Notes: generated from the sequence alone by a model not told the origin. A DNA stretch of 5,195 nt from an uncultured Thermoproteales archaeon (GCA_946480885.1 CAMLLK010000095.1:1-5195), one strand, 5' to 3'. Shown: positions 1 through 4,967, counted from the stretch's first letter. Program-made: numbers and translations.

Positions 1-9
1 CCCACACCT

Positions 10-42
10 ACACTCTTTCCCTACACGACGCTCTTCCGATCT
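10..42 (+). other. Residual Illumina TruSeq Read 1 adapter (artefact)
   Basis: These 33 bases agree, as far as I can recall, at every position with the Illumina TruSeq universal adapter / Read 1 primer site. The stretch begins ACACTCTTTCCC and ends GCTCTTCCGATCT. The two bases before it (8-9, CT) also fit the P5 oligo, and bases 1-7 do not. Translated from base 1 it gives the PTLFPYTTLFRS string known from contaminated database proteins. It is not biological: it marks an untrimmed read at a contig edge, so any gene extended through it would be false. Confidence 0.96.
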
Positions 43-43
43 T

Positions 44-151
44 CACCTCCCTACAGCCTTTGCGTATGGCGTTGTAATATGTGGCAATTTGTCGACGAGG
101 CGGTGGATAGATCAAGAACTAATACACATAGCAGCTATTCACCACAGGTGA
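44..151 (+). CDS. Possible 3' fragment of an upstream gene, cut by the contig end
   Basis: Directly after the adapter a frame stays open for 35 codons and stops with TGA at 149-151. It reads HLPTAFAYGVVICGNLSTR, followed by WIDQELIHIAAIHHR. Isoleucine is mostly ATA (four of five), as in the other genes here, which slightly favours real coding. No family is recognisable from so short a tail. The frame in phase with the downstream DUF4405-like gene is also open here, so openness alone proves little. The stop lies just before the TATA box at 160-167, which would be a natural gene boundary. The call is tentative and the 5' end is missing. Confidence 0.3.
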   Translation, partial: HLPTAFAYGVVICGNLSTRRWIDQELIHIAAIHHR

Positions 152-159
152 GCTATATT

Positions 160-167
160 TTTAAATA
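160..167 (+). promoter_or_regulatory. TATA box of the DUF4405-like gene
   Basis: TTTAAATA lies inside a longer AT run (154-170). Its centre is 23.5 bases before the ATG at 187, the spacing at which archaeal RNA polymerase would start transcription at or next to that ATG. This supports a leaderless mRNA and argues against the upstream in-frame starts at 79 and 175: the first lies before the promoter and the second only 11.5 bases past the box centre. Confidence 0.7.
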
Positions 168-186
168 TATAGAGATGTCTTTACAT

Positions 187-474
187 ATGAAAAAGGCTAC
201 TTTGTGTTATATCATAGACATGGCGATGATACCCGCCGGCGTAGCAGTTGCTGTCAGCGGCTTGGTGCTCTTCTTACCAAGTGGCGTCAAGAAAGGAGGC
301 CAGGCCGTGTTTTTAGGCTTGACGAAAGACACATGGGCTACGATCCACGAGTGGTCTGGCTTCATACTCCTCGGCCTCGCGGCGGCGCATGTCGCGCTGC
401 ACTTCAATTGGCTTATCAATATGACTAAACTATTTCTAAAGAAGAAATGGATGACGTGTACAAACTGTAGATAG
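187..474 (+). CDS. Small DUF4405-like membrane protein, possible b-type haem binder
   Basis: This 95-residue integral membrane protein has two predicted helices, about residues 12-31 and 52-76, joined by a basic, glycine-rich loop (GVKKGGQ). The second half, with TIHEWSGF and then AAAHVALHFNW, fits the DUF4405 pattern, a cytochrome b-like family whose membrane histidines (here H54, H68, H72) are thought to bind haem. The short basic tail ends in CTNCR, a CxxC pair (C91, C94) that could bind a metal or be redox active. The ATG at 187 is preferred because the TATA box sits 23.5 bases before it; the same frame stays open upstream to base 79 and beyond, but that part precedes the promoter. It is short for a complete respiratory cytochrome subunit, and no partner gene is visible. 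Membrane location is well supported, family assignment moderately, haem binding by inference only. Confidence 0.8.
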   Translation: MKKATLCYIIDMAMIPAGVAVAVSGLVLFLPSGVKKGGQAVFLGLTKDTWATIHEWSGFILLGLAAAHVALHFNWLINMTKLFLKKKWMTCTNCR

Positions 475-498
475 TAGATATCTAAAATATTGAAGAAA

Positions 499-503
499 TT
501 TTT
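499..503 (+). terminator. Oligo-T tract, possible terminator of the DUF4405-like gene
   Basis: TTTTT begins 24 bases after the stop codon at 474. Archaeal RNA polymerase can terminate on short U tracts without a hairpin, so this is a plausible end point. A longer T6 tract follows at 628-633. The surrounding DNA is AT-rich, so runs of this length are expected by chance. Confidence 0.25.
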
Positions 504-640
504 CTATGTATAATATATGCTAATTTAATAACTCTCTTTACCTGTGTATATACTTTTCTCATATCACTGACGTCTTGAGGTTTTTGTATAGCCAACAGTC
601 TTTACATGTTGTAGTTTTTCTTCGGCGTTTTTTAAATTGG

Positions 641-707
641 CGTGTTAGGTGGGGCGAACTAACACGACGTATATAATTCGACGTCTACACGTCGTTAACA
701 GTGTTAA
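641..707. promoter_or_regulatory. Cluster of inverted repeats upstream of the membrane-protein promoter
   Basis: Three perfect dyads lie in 67 bases. CGTGTTAG (641-648) pairs with CTAACACG (659-666) across 10 bases. CGACGT (679-684) pairs with ACGTCG (689-694) across 4 bases. TTAACA (695-700) pairs with TGTTAA (702-707) across 1 base. The words repeat: GTGTTA occurs at 642 and 701 and inverted at 660-665, and CGACGT occurs at 665 and 679 and inverted at 689-694. The cluster ends 23 bases before the TATA box at 731. This looks like an operator array for a dimeric regulator or activator of the gene at 758. A structured small RNA or the end of an upstream transcript is the alternative. The remainder of the gap (475-757) shows no tRNA, no C/D-box pair and no convincing ORF. 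Confidence 0.5.
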
Positions 708-730
708 TACGCCTTTTTCATAGCAAAATA

Positions 731-738
731 CTTAAAAA
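731..738 (+). promoter_or_regulatory. TATA box of the polytopic membrane-protein gene
   Basis: CTTAAAAA is preceded by an A-rich stretch (724-729) that can serve as the TFB recognition element. Its centre is 23.5 bases before the ATG at 758, so transcription should begin at about that codon. It rules against the upstream GTG at 701, which lies before the promoter. Confidence 0.6.
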
Positions 739-757
739 CACATCTCTCAAGGGGCCT

Positions 758-1600
758 ATGTTGTTAGAATTCAACTGGAGTGAATTTTTGCAAAAAGTAG
801 TTGAATACGGTGTACAAGGTCTTATTGCAATTATAATAGTCCTAATTGCATGGCTTATAGGGTCTGTGGTAGGCAAGGCGGTGAATAGACTAATAGAGAA
901 GACGGGGTTGGAAAAAGCCTTTGATAAAACTGACGTGGGTAAGGCCTTTAGAGCCGCTGGCATAGACTTGTCTAACTTAATCGGGATGTTAATTACCGCA
1001 TTTATTGTCGTATTAGGTATAGTAGTGGCTCTCAGTTATCTTAGAATTGGGGGCGAGGCGGGGATGCTTGTGGCTCAGATAGCTGAATATCTACCGAGAC
1101 TCATCGGAGGCATAATCCTTCTCACAGCTGGTTTAATTCTCGTCGCACTTCTCACAGACTATATTGGTAAGTTATTGACAGGTCTCTTCCCCAAGCAGTT
1201 TGTCGAAATTGGAGAGATGTTGAGAAACTTACTGTTGGTGGGGCTTGTGGCCTTAGTCATATCTATCGCACTACGCCTGATGTTATTTGTAGATGAGTTA
1301 TTAATCTACCCACTTATCTTAGGCACTGTCATAATAGGCGCCGGCATCTTCATAGGGCACACTATCGTACGCAATATTGTTGAAGACCACCCAGAGTTCG
1401 CCAGCGCGGCGCCTTTCGCCAAATTCCTATTATACACAGTATTTCTAATGGTTGGCCTCGGCGCAATATTTGCAAACTTGCCAGAGGCGGCGCAGGTGGT
1501 GCAAAACGTGGCTTGGGGTGTGGCGATTGCAGTAGGTATTTTACTGGCGCCGATTGTCTACACGCTAGCTAAGAAAATGGTTAAAGAATCTAAGGAGTAG
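758..1600 (+). CDS. Polytopic membrane protein with conserved-TM-helix (MscS/CmpX-like) repeats
   Basis: This 280-residue protein has six or seven predicted helices, at about residues 20-40, 75-96, 113-134, 156-177, 181-203, 221-240 and 247-270. The first part resembles the conserved TM helix family (PF05552) found in MscS-related and CmpX-type proteins: a helix ending WLIGSVVGK, then an amphipathic segment (NRLIEKTGLEKAFDKTD), an AFRAAGIDLSNLIG stretch, and a second helix. The later part (from about 145, VEIGEMLRNLLLVGLVALV) may be a second copy. The soluble beta domain and C-terminal cage of true MscS channels are absent, since the protein stops shortly after the last helix with a basic KKMVKESKE tail. 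A channel or membrane-stress role is therefore inferred. The ATG at 758 is chosen over the in-frame GTG at 701 because of the TATA box 23.5 bases upstream; AGGGG at 750-754 would give a close ribosome site if a short leader exists. It appears to be a single-gene transcript. Confidence 0.85.
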   Translation: MLLEFNWSEFLQKVVEYGVQGLIAIIIVLIAWLIGSVVGKAVNRLIEKTGLEKAFDKTDVGKAFRAAGIDLSNLIGMLITAFIVVLGIVVALSYLRIGGEAGMLVAQIAEYLPRLIGGIILLTAGLILVALLTDYIGKLLTGLFPKQFVEIGEMLRNLLLVGLVALVISIALRLMLFVDELLIYPLILGTVIIGAGIFIGHTIVRNIVEDHPEFASAAPFAKFLLYTVFLMVGLGAIFANLPEAAQVVQNVAWGVAIAVGILLAPIVYTLAKKMVKESKE

Positions 1601-1605
1601 TTTTT
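1601..1605 (+). terminator. Oligo-T tract directly after the membrane-protein stop
   Basis: TTTTT follows the TAG at 1598-1600, with further T runs at 1612-1615 and 1621-1625. Any of these could release polymerase in an archaeon. The later runs overlap or flank the TATA box of the next gene, so termination and the next promoter share about 40 bases. No hairpin is present. Confidence 0.3.
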
Positions 1606-1612
1606 CGTAACT

Positions 1613-1620
1613 TTTATATA
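1613..1620 (+). promoter_or_regulatory. TATA box of the 152-residue protein gene
   Basis: TTTATATA sits in a 14-base T/A run. Its centre is 24.5 bases before the ATG at 1641, again matching a leaderless start. It indicates that this gene is transcribed separately from the membrane-protein gene although the gap between them is only 40 bases. Confidence 0.65.
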
Positions 1621-1640
1621 TTTTTACATACAAATCCTTT

Positions 1641-2099
1641 ATGCATATAGAAATTAGAGACCCCAGTCTAGTTGAGCGTCTAAGAAGACTCCTCCCGAGG
1701 CCTGACGCCCCTTTCGACGAAGTTATCGTCAAGCTTTTAGAACAGCCTTGTAGACTCAGAATTAGAGAAATTGTAGAAGAGACTCTAGCCGCTGCAGCTC
1801 TAGAGGAGAGAGTTGTAAAAATTGTAGAGGAGGCTGTGGCAAAGGCCTTGTCGGAAGTCGACAAGTCTATAGTACACCATGTCGAGAAGACTGTGAGAGA
1901 TGTTCTTAAACGCGTGGGGGCTGTAGAGACCGGCGGAGGGTGGGAAGCTGTGATAAACGAGGCAAAGAAGAGGCCAGATGGGTGTTTAACTTTTGCAGAG
2001 GTGAGAAAGTACTACGGCAAGAATCTCAACAGCGTAATGCTAAGGAAGAGGGGGTTTGTACAAAGAGATAGAGGCCTATGGTGTCTACCTAGAGATTAA
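1641..2099 (+). CDS. Unrecognised protein: RHH-like N-terminus, helical repeats, small C-terminal domain
   Basis: I cannot assign this 152-residue protein to a named family. Residues 1-34 (a strand MHIEIR, a helix PSLVERLRRLL, then FDEVIVKLLEQ) follow the pattern of VapB/CopG-type ribbon-helix-helix DNA-binding antitoxins. Residues 40-92 are charged, probably continuous helix with three related segments: REIVEETLAAA (42-52), VKIVEEAVAKA (59-69) and VHHVEKTVRDV (78-88). This suggests a coiled coil or oligomerisation arm. After a glycine hinge (TGGG, 97-100), residues 101-152 form a compact basic segment (FAEVRKYYGKNLNSVMLRKRGFV) that could be a small winged-helix-like domain. A DNA-binding regulator is a reasonable guess. 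No PIN-domain toxin gene is adjacent, which argues against a simple VapBC pair. The start is fixed by the TATA box 24.5 bases upstream. The last 11 bases overlap the end of the convergent HAD gene. Confidence 0.75.
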   Translation: MHIEIRDPSLVERLRRLLPRPDAPFDEVIVKLLEQPCRLRIREIVEETLAAAALEERVVKIVEEAVAKALSEVDKSIVHHVEKTVRDVLKRVGAVETGGGWEAVINEAKKRPDGCLTFAEVRKYYGKNLNSVMLRKRGFVQRDRGLWCLPRD

Positions 2100-2778
2100 A
2101 TCTTTTCAAAACTTTCTCTACAGCGGCTGGCGCTTCTATTAGAGATAATATCGAGGCGTCTGGCCTAGTTTCCGAGGCGTCTATCCCAAGGCGCTGTCTT
2201 TGTCTAGCCACCTCTCTCTCCCAGTCTCCGAAAAATATTGAAAAGAGTCCAAATTTCTTTGGGAAATATGTGTCGAAGACTGGGTTGTCGCCTATTATTA
2301 AATCTGCCTCTTGGAAAAACTGTGGACACGACTTGGGGCATTTATACATGTCTGAAGTCCTCACGCCGTCTATATATCTGTCGAGGCCGAGGGCTTTAAT
2401 CACTGGGAGTTGGTACGTAGAGAGTCCATTTGTGGCAATCTCTATTCTATGGCCTCTCTTCTTTATTTTTTCTAACATCTCATACGCCCCCTCGTTTGTT
2501 GAAAATGTAGAGAGGTGGGCCTCTAGTGTTTTTAACACATCGGGAACCTCTCTGACCCCCAGCTCAGAGGCCACTAGTTGAAAAACATACTGCCAATCAA
2601 AACCTCTGTAATTCAGCGTTCTTATCAACTCAAGACTTTTCGCCTTTACAAATTTCCAAATTTCTAAGGGGTCCAACCCCGCCTCTCGTCCCACTTTTTT
2701 ACACATTTCGAAAAATACAGGTCTCCAAGACCCAGAGTGGACTAAAGTTCCGTCTAGATCTATTAGAATAATAGCCAC
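2089..2778 (-). CDS. HAD-superfamily hydrolase (phosphatase-like)
   Basis: This 229-residue soluble protein has the HAD catalytic motifs in order. Motif I is DLDGTL with nucleophile D7 and acid D9. Residues 15-90 form an alpha-helical (C1-type) cap. Motif II is ATNG with T116, motif III is probably K146 or K149, and motif IV is GDNPVFD with D164 and D169 binding Mg2+. Members hydrolyse small phosphate esters such as phosphoglycolate; the substrate cannot be read from sequence. The start is GTG at 2778, since no other early in-frame start precedes motif I. GAGG (complement of 2783-2786) lies 4 bases before it. The gene overlaps the end of the UbiA gene by 16 bases, so it is almost certainly co-transcribed and translationally coupled. 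Given that partner, a role in isoprenoid or phospholipid phosphate metabolism is possible but speculative. Its 3' end overlaps the convergent gene at 1641-2099 by 11 bases. Confidence 0.9.
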   Translation of the reverse strand: MAIILIDLDGTLVHSGSWRPVFFEMCKKVGREAGLDPLEIWKFVKAKSLELIRTLNYRGFDWQYVFQLVASELGVREVPDVLKTLEAHLSTFSTNEGAYEMLEKIKKRGHRIEIATNGLSTYQLPVIKALGLDRYIDGVRTSDMYKCPKSCPQFFQEADLIIGDNPVFDTYFPKKFGLFSIFFGDWEREVARQRQRLGIDASETRPDASILSLIEAPAAVEKVLKRFNL

Positions 2779-3590
2779 AGAGCCTCTATAACTAGTGTAA
2801 TTAAAGTTATTCCAAAAGCCGCCAATGTGCCGTTTCTATACCTCTCCCACCCCCCTCTCAGAGCTATAAAAGAATAATAGATAAGCAACGCCACAGTGGC
2901 CGCGGCGCCTGTGGCGATGATATATAAACCCTCTACAAAAGAGAGGTAGATCAACAACGCGCCGGGCGCCGCCGACGTTAATGTCATCGCGGCCCCTAGA
3001 GCCGCCGTCCTCTGTGGGCCTATGGCCACCGCCAGTGTCTTCAGCCCAGCTGCTCTATCTCCCTCGTAGTCTATTGCAGTCTTTACCCACTCTCTGCCTA
3101 AATTTGCCACTAGTGAAGAGATAAATAGAGCCGCCAGCACAGAGGAGTAACTCCCCGCGGCGGCCATGCCGTATATATACGTCATAGAGGTTAGAAAAGC
3201 CACTGTTAAGTTCCCCACCACCGGCCTCTTTTTCAACTTGGCGTTGTACATAACCCCCAGGGAGGCGGCAGTGAGGTATATTAAAAACGGCGCCGCGCCT
3301 AGAAACAACGCCGCGGCGCCCCCACTTGTGAGAGAGCCATAGGCCACTGTCTTCGCCGTGCGGAGGCTAACTGAGCCAGTCACAAGCGGCGCGTTGGGTC
3401 TATTTAGCCTATCCTCTGGGAGATTCGCCACGTCGTTGTGGGCGAAGAGGCCCGCCTCTGCGAGGAATGTAGAAAAAGCCAGAAGGAGGGCGGTAAATGG
3501 GTCTCTACCGCCTGCGATTATATATGAAGATGTAGAGGCCAACGCGGCGAGGATTCCGTGTTCTCCTCTGATGAGGCGCCAAAGCGACAC
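2763..3590 (-). CDS. UbiA prenyltransferase, probable digeranylgeranylglyceryl phosphate synthase
   Basis: This 275-residue polytopic membrane enzyme has about eight predicted helices, the usual size of archaeal DGGGP synthase. That enzyme adds the second geranylgeranyl chain to geranylgeranylglyceryl phosphate in archaeal ether-lipid synthesis, at the cytoplasmic membrane. The first Asp-rich motif is residues 52-65 (NDVANLPEDRLNRP, family pattern NDxxDxxxDxxNRP) and the second is around 166-178 (REWVKTAIDYEGD), followed by RAAGLKTLAV. YNAKLKKRPVVGNLTVAFL (115-133) is also typical of this subfamily. Two usual acidic positions differ: N56 in motif 1, and T171 where KDIED-type relatives have Asp. 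D53, D60, D174 and D178 remain. The GTG start at 3590 shares one base with the rpl22 stop (TAGTG), implying coupled translation; the next Met is far inside, at residue 114. Another UbiA activity (quinone or haem prenylation) is possible but fits less well. Confidence 0.87.
   Translation of the reverse strand: MSLWRLIRGEHGILAALASTSSYIIAGGRDPFTALLLAFSTFLAEAGLFAHNDVANLPEDRLNRPNAPLVTGSVSLRTAKTVAYGSLTSGGAAALFLGAAPFLIYLTAASLGVMYNAKLKKRPVVGNLTVAFLTSMTYIYGMAAAGSYSSVLAALFISSLVANLGREWVKTAIDYEGDRAAGLKTLAVAIGPQRTAALGAAMTLTSAAPGALLIYLSFVEGLYIIATGAAATVALLIYYSFIALRGGWERYRNGTLAAFGITLITLVIEALWLLF
2783..2786 (-). promoter_or_regulatory. Ribosome binding site of the HAD gene
   Basis: Read on the minus strand this is GAGG, inside AGAGGCTCTGTG, four bases before the GTG start at 2778. 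As an internal operon gene it cannot use leaderless initiation, and this Shine-Dalgarno-like site inside the UbiA coding region supports the GTG start. Confidence 0.5.
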
Positions 3591-4186
3591 TACTGTTTCT
3601 TAACTAAATTAAGTCTGTAGCGTTTTGGCACCACTTCTTTTGGCAACTCGACGGCGGCAATTTCGACGTTGACAGTCTGTTCGTCAAATCTAGTGGCCCT
3701 CCCAAAAGCCCTGGGCATAATGTTTGGAATTTTCAACCCTTTGTGAGCCGCGGCGTGTATAATTACTAATCTTTCTACGTCGAGTCCTCTGAATTTTGCA
3801 TTATTTTCTAAATTTTCTAATAGTTTTAGATATCTCTTAGCCACTTTAACAGGCCACTTCGCCACTGCCCATCCGCGCCATGGAGTTGTGTGATGCGCCT
3901 GTTTTTTTGTAAATGTTTTAATTGGCACAGGCTTTTTAAACTTTACTACGTCTTCAAGCCAGCTTTTCGCCTGTTTTAAAGTCATGCCTTTAATAAATCT
4001 AGCCACTTCGACGCTTTTCTTCCACGACATACGTTGTTCTACGGCGTAGGCCTTGGCTATTTGGTCTGGAGTGATCTTTACGCCGTACTTATCTAACACT
4101 AATTGAATGATTTCTTCTTCACTTAGTGAGTAATTCTGACGCCTAGCCACATCACCCTTAAGCAGGGTGTATATAAATTTTGCCAT
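3590..4186 (-). CDS. rpl22: Large-subunit ribosomal protein uL22 (archaeal L22)
   Basis: uL22 binds 23S rRNA and lines the peptide exit tunnel with its long beta-hairpin. The core is clear: [20 protein letters not shown] (53-72), then [13 protein letters not shown], a basic loop with [18 protein letters not shown], and [13 protein letters not shown] followed by the hairpin [20 protein letters not shown] (144-163) and [12 protein letters not shown]. At 198 residues it is about 45 longer than the usual archaeal form of roughly 150. The excess lies near the N-terminus, where residues about 18-41 (including [20 protein letters not shown]) look like an inserted helix, plus a basic C-terminal tail ([12 protein letters not shown]). 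ATG at 4186 is the first possible start after an in-frame TGA (4202-4204 on the complement). The gene is divergent from rps3 instead of preceding it, and heads an operon with the UbiA and HAD genes. Confidence 0.96.
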   Translation of the reverse strand: MAKFIYTLLKGDVARRQNYSLSEEEIIQLVLDKYGVKITPDQIAKAYAVEQRMSWKKSVEVARFIKGMTLKQAKSWLEDVVKFKKPVPIKTFTKKQAHHTTPWRGWAVAKWPVKVAKRYLKLLENLENNAKFRGLDVERLVIIHAAAHKGLKIPNIMPRAFGRATRFDEQTVNVEIAAVELPKEVVPKRYRLNLVKKQ

Positions 4187-4194
4187 CAGTAAGG

Positions 4195-4209
4195 GGTGAA
4201 TTCCTCACC
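4195..4209. repeat. Short inverted repeat in the rpl22-rps3 divergent region
   Basis: GGTGA (4195-4199) and TCACC (4205-4209) form a perfect 5-base dyad with a 5-base spacer. It lies over or just upstream of the predicted rpl22 transcription start, so it could be a repressor site. A dyad this short is also expected by chance. Confidence 0.25.
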
Positions 4210-4214
4210 GATCG

Positions 4215-4222
4215 TCTTAAAG
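4215..4222 (-). promoter_or_regulatory. Possible TATA box of the rpl22 operon
   Basis: On the minus strand this reads CTTTAAGA, centred about 32 bases before the rpl22 ATG. It predicts a start near 4194 and a leader of about 8 bases. It is weaker than the forward promoters and lacks an evident A-rich TFB element. No better TATA-like sequence exists at the leaderless distance. Confidence 0.35.
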
Positions 4223-4279
4223 GAATTACATCACTAGAAGATAAAAAAGCTGTGTGTTATAATCTTTCCTAAGAGAAAA

Positions 4280-4287
4280 TTTAAATA
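4280..4287 (+). promoter_or_regulatory. TATA box (with TFB element) of rps3
   Basis: TTTAAATA is preceded by GAGAAAA (4273-4279), a good TFB recognition element. The centre is 24.5 bases before the ATG at 4308, so transcription should begin at or within a few bases of that ATG. It is the best-formed promoter in the window and decides the rps3 start. Confidence 0.75.
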
Positions 4288-4307
4288 TAGAGAGGGTGTG
4301 GGAGGAG

Positions 4308-4940
4308 ATGGCCCAGAGGAGGCTCCCGGTGTATAAGAAAATTCTTGAGGAGAATAAGAGAAAGTGGATGATTAAAGAGTTTCTAGAGTATAGACTGAGT
4401 AAGTACGGATATATAGACTCTGAAATTTTAAAAACCCCGCTGGGTACGCGTATTGTTATATATTCAGAAAGGCCTTCGAGAATAATCGGTAGAAAGGGCG
4501 CAATTGTAAAAGAGATAAGTAATATATTGACTACAAAACTCGGCGTTGAAAACCCACAGATCGACGTAATAGACATATCTAAGATCGAGGCCCCCGAGAT
4601 GTTTCCAAAAGTTGTAGCTTATAGAATCGCCAACGCCATGGCTAAGGGAGTGAGATTTAGAAGAGTGATGTTTGTAGCAATTAGACAACTGCTAGAGGCG
4701 GGGGCGAAGGGGTTTGAAGTCGTAGTGAGCGGTAAATTGTCCACAGAGAGAGCGAGGTTTGAGAAACATACATACGGCAAGTTGTATAAAATTGGACACG
4801 ACGCCAAGAATAGAGTGAGGAGAGCCGTAGTCCACGTCTTATTGAAGCCTGGCATCTACGGCATAGAAGTGCGAATCACGCCGTCTACACTACAGTACTC
4901 AGACGAGTATAAAATCAAGCCACCTATAAAGTCGGAGTAA
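4308..4940 (+). CDS. rps3: Small-subunit ribosomal protein uS3 (archaeal S3)
   Basis: uS3 sits at the mRNA entry site of the 30S subunit. From the ATG at 4308 the protein is 210 residues. An N-terminal helical part (1-45) leads into a type II KH domain (about 45-112) with the GxxG loop in RIIGRKGAIVKEIS (GRKG at 61-64). The C-terminal S3 domain (about 115-197) contains MAKGVRFRRVMFVAIRQLLE, SGKLSTERARFEK and the ending GIYGIEVRITP. Length and motifs are normal for archaea. A GTG at 4296 is also in frame, but the TATA centre would be only 12.5 bases from it, too close, so the ATG is chosen. GGAGGAG directly abuts the ATG and would not be transcribed if the mRNA is leaderless. rpl29 follows after 27 bases. 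Confidence 0.97.
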   Translation: MAQRRLPVYKKILEENKRKWMIKEFLEYRLSKYGYIDSEILKTPLGTRIVIYSERPSRIIGRKGAIVKEISNILTTKLGVENPQIDVIDISKIEAPEMFPKVVAYRIANAMAKGVRFRRVMFVAIRQLLEAGAKGFEVVVSGKLSTERARFEKHTYGKLYKIGHDAKNRVRRAVVHVLLKPGIYGIEVRITPSTLQYSDEYKIKPPIKSE

Positions 4941-4948
4941 TTTATAAA
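4941..4948 (+). promoter_or_regulatory. Possible internal TATA box for rpl29
   Basis: TTTATAAA begins at the base after the rps3 stop codon and is centred 23.5 bases before the rpl29 ATG at 4968, the same spacing as the other forward promoters. rpl29 may therefore have a leaderless transcript of its own in addition to read-through from rps3. No clear ribosome binding site precedes the ATG (GAGG at 4949-4952 is 15 bases away), which favours this reading. Confidence 0.55.
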
Positions 4949-4967
4949 GAGGTGTATTTGAACACCT

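Noticed and set aside
79..186. N-terminal extension of the DUF4405-like protein (start at 79 or 175)
   Set aside because: It lies wholly or partly before the well-placed TATA box at 160-167, has no family resemblance, and its frame is open through the artificial adapter, so openness carries no weight.
701..757. GTG start of the membrane protein at 701
   Set aside because: It adds a charged, non-conserved-looking segment, lies before the TATA box at 731-738, and overlaps the dyad TTAACA-g-TGTTAA.
1641..2099. Reading the gene as the antitoxin of a toxin-antitoxin pair
   Set aside because: Only the first ~34 residues resemble an antitoxin; neighbours are a membrane protein and a convergent HAD hydrolase, and no PIN, MazF-like or other toxin ORF is present.
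3568..3574. CTGATGA as a C box of a C/D-box guide RNA
   Set aside because: The first base does not fit RTGATGA, no D/D' boxes at suitable spacing were seen, and it lies in the start of the UbiA gene on the opposite strand.
3358..3603. 81-codon forward open frame opposite the UbiA gene
   Set aside because: It is a shadow of the strongly supported UbiA coding frame, with no promoter and no recognisable domain.
4296..4307. GTG start of rps3 adding four residues (MWEE in front of MAQRR)
   Set aside because: The TATA centre would be 12.5 bases from it, too close for transcription to include it.
4226..4576. 116-codon minus-strand open frame opposite rps3
   Set aside because: It overlaps the conserved uS3 coding sequence; its hydrophobic composition is the usual antisense effect of a lysine/glutamate-rich gene.
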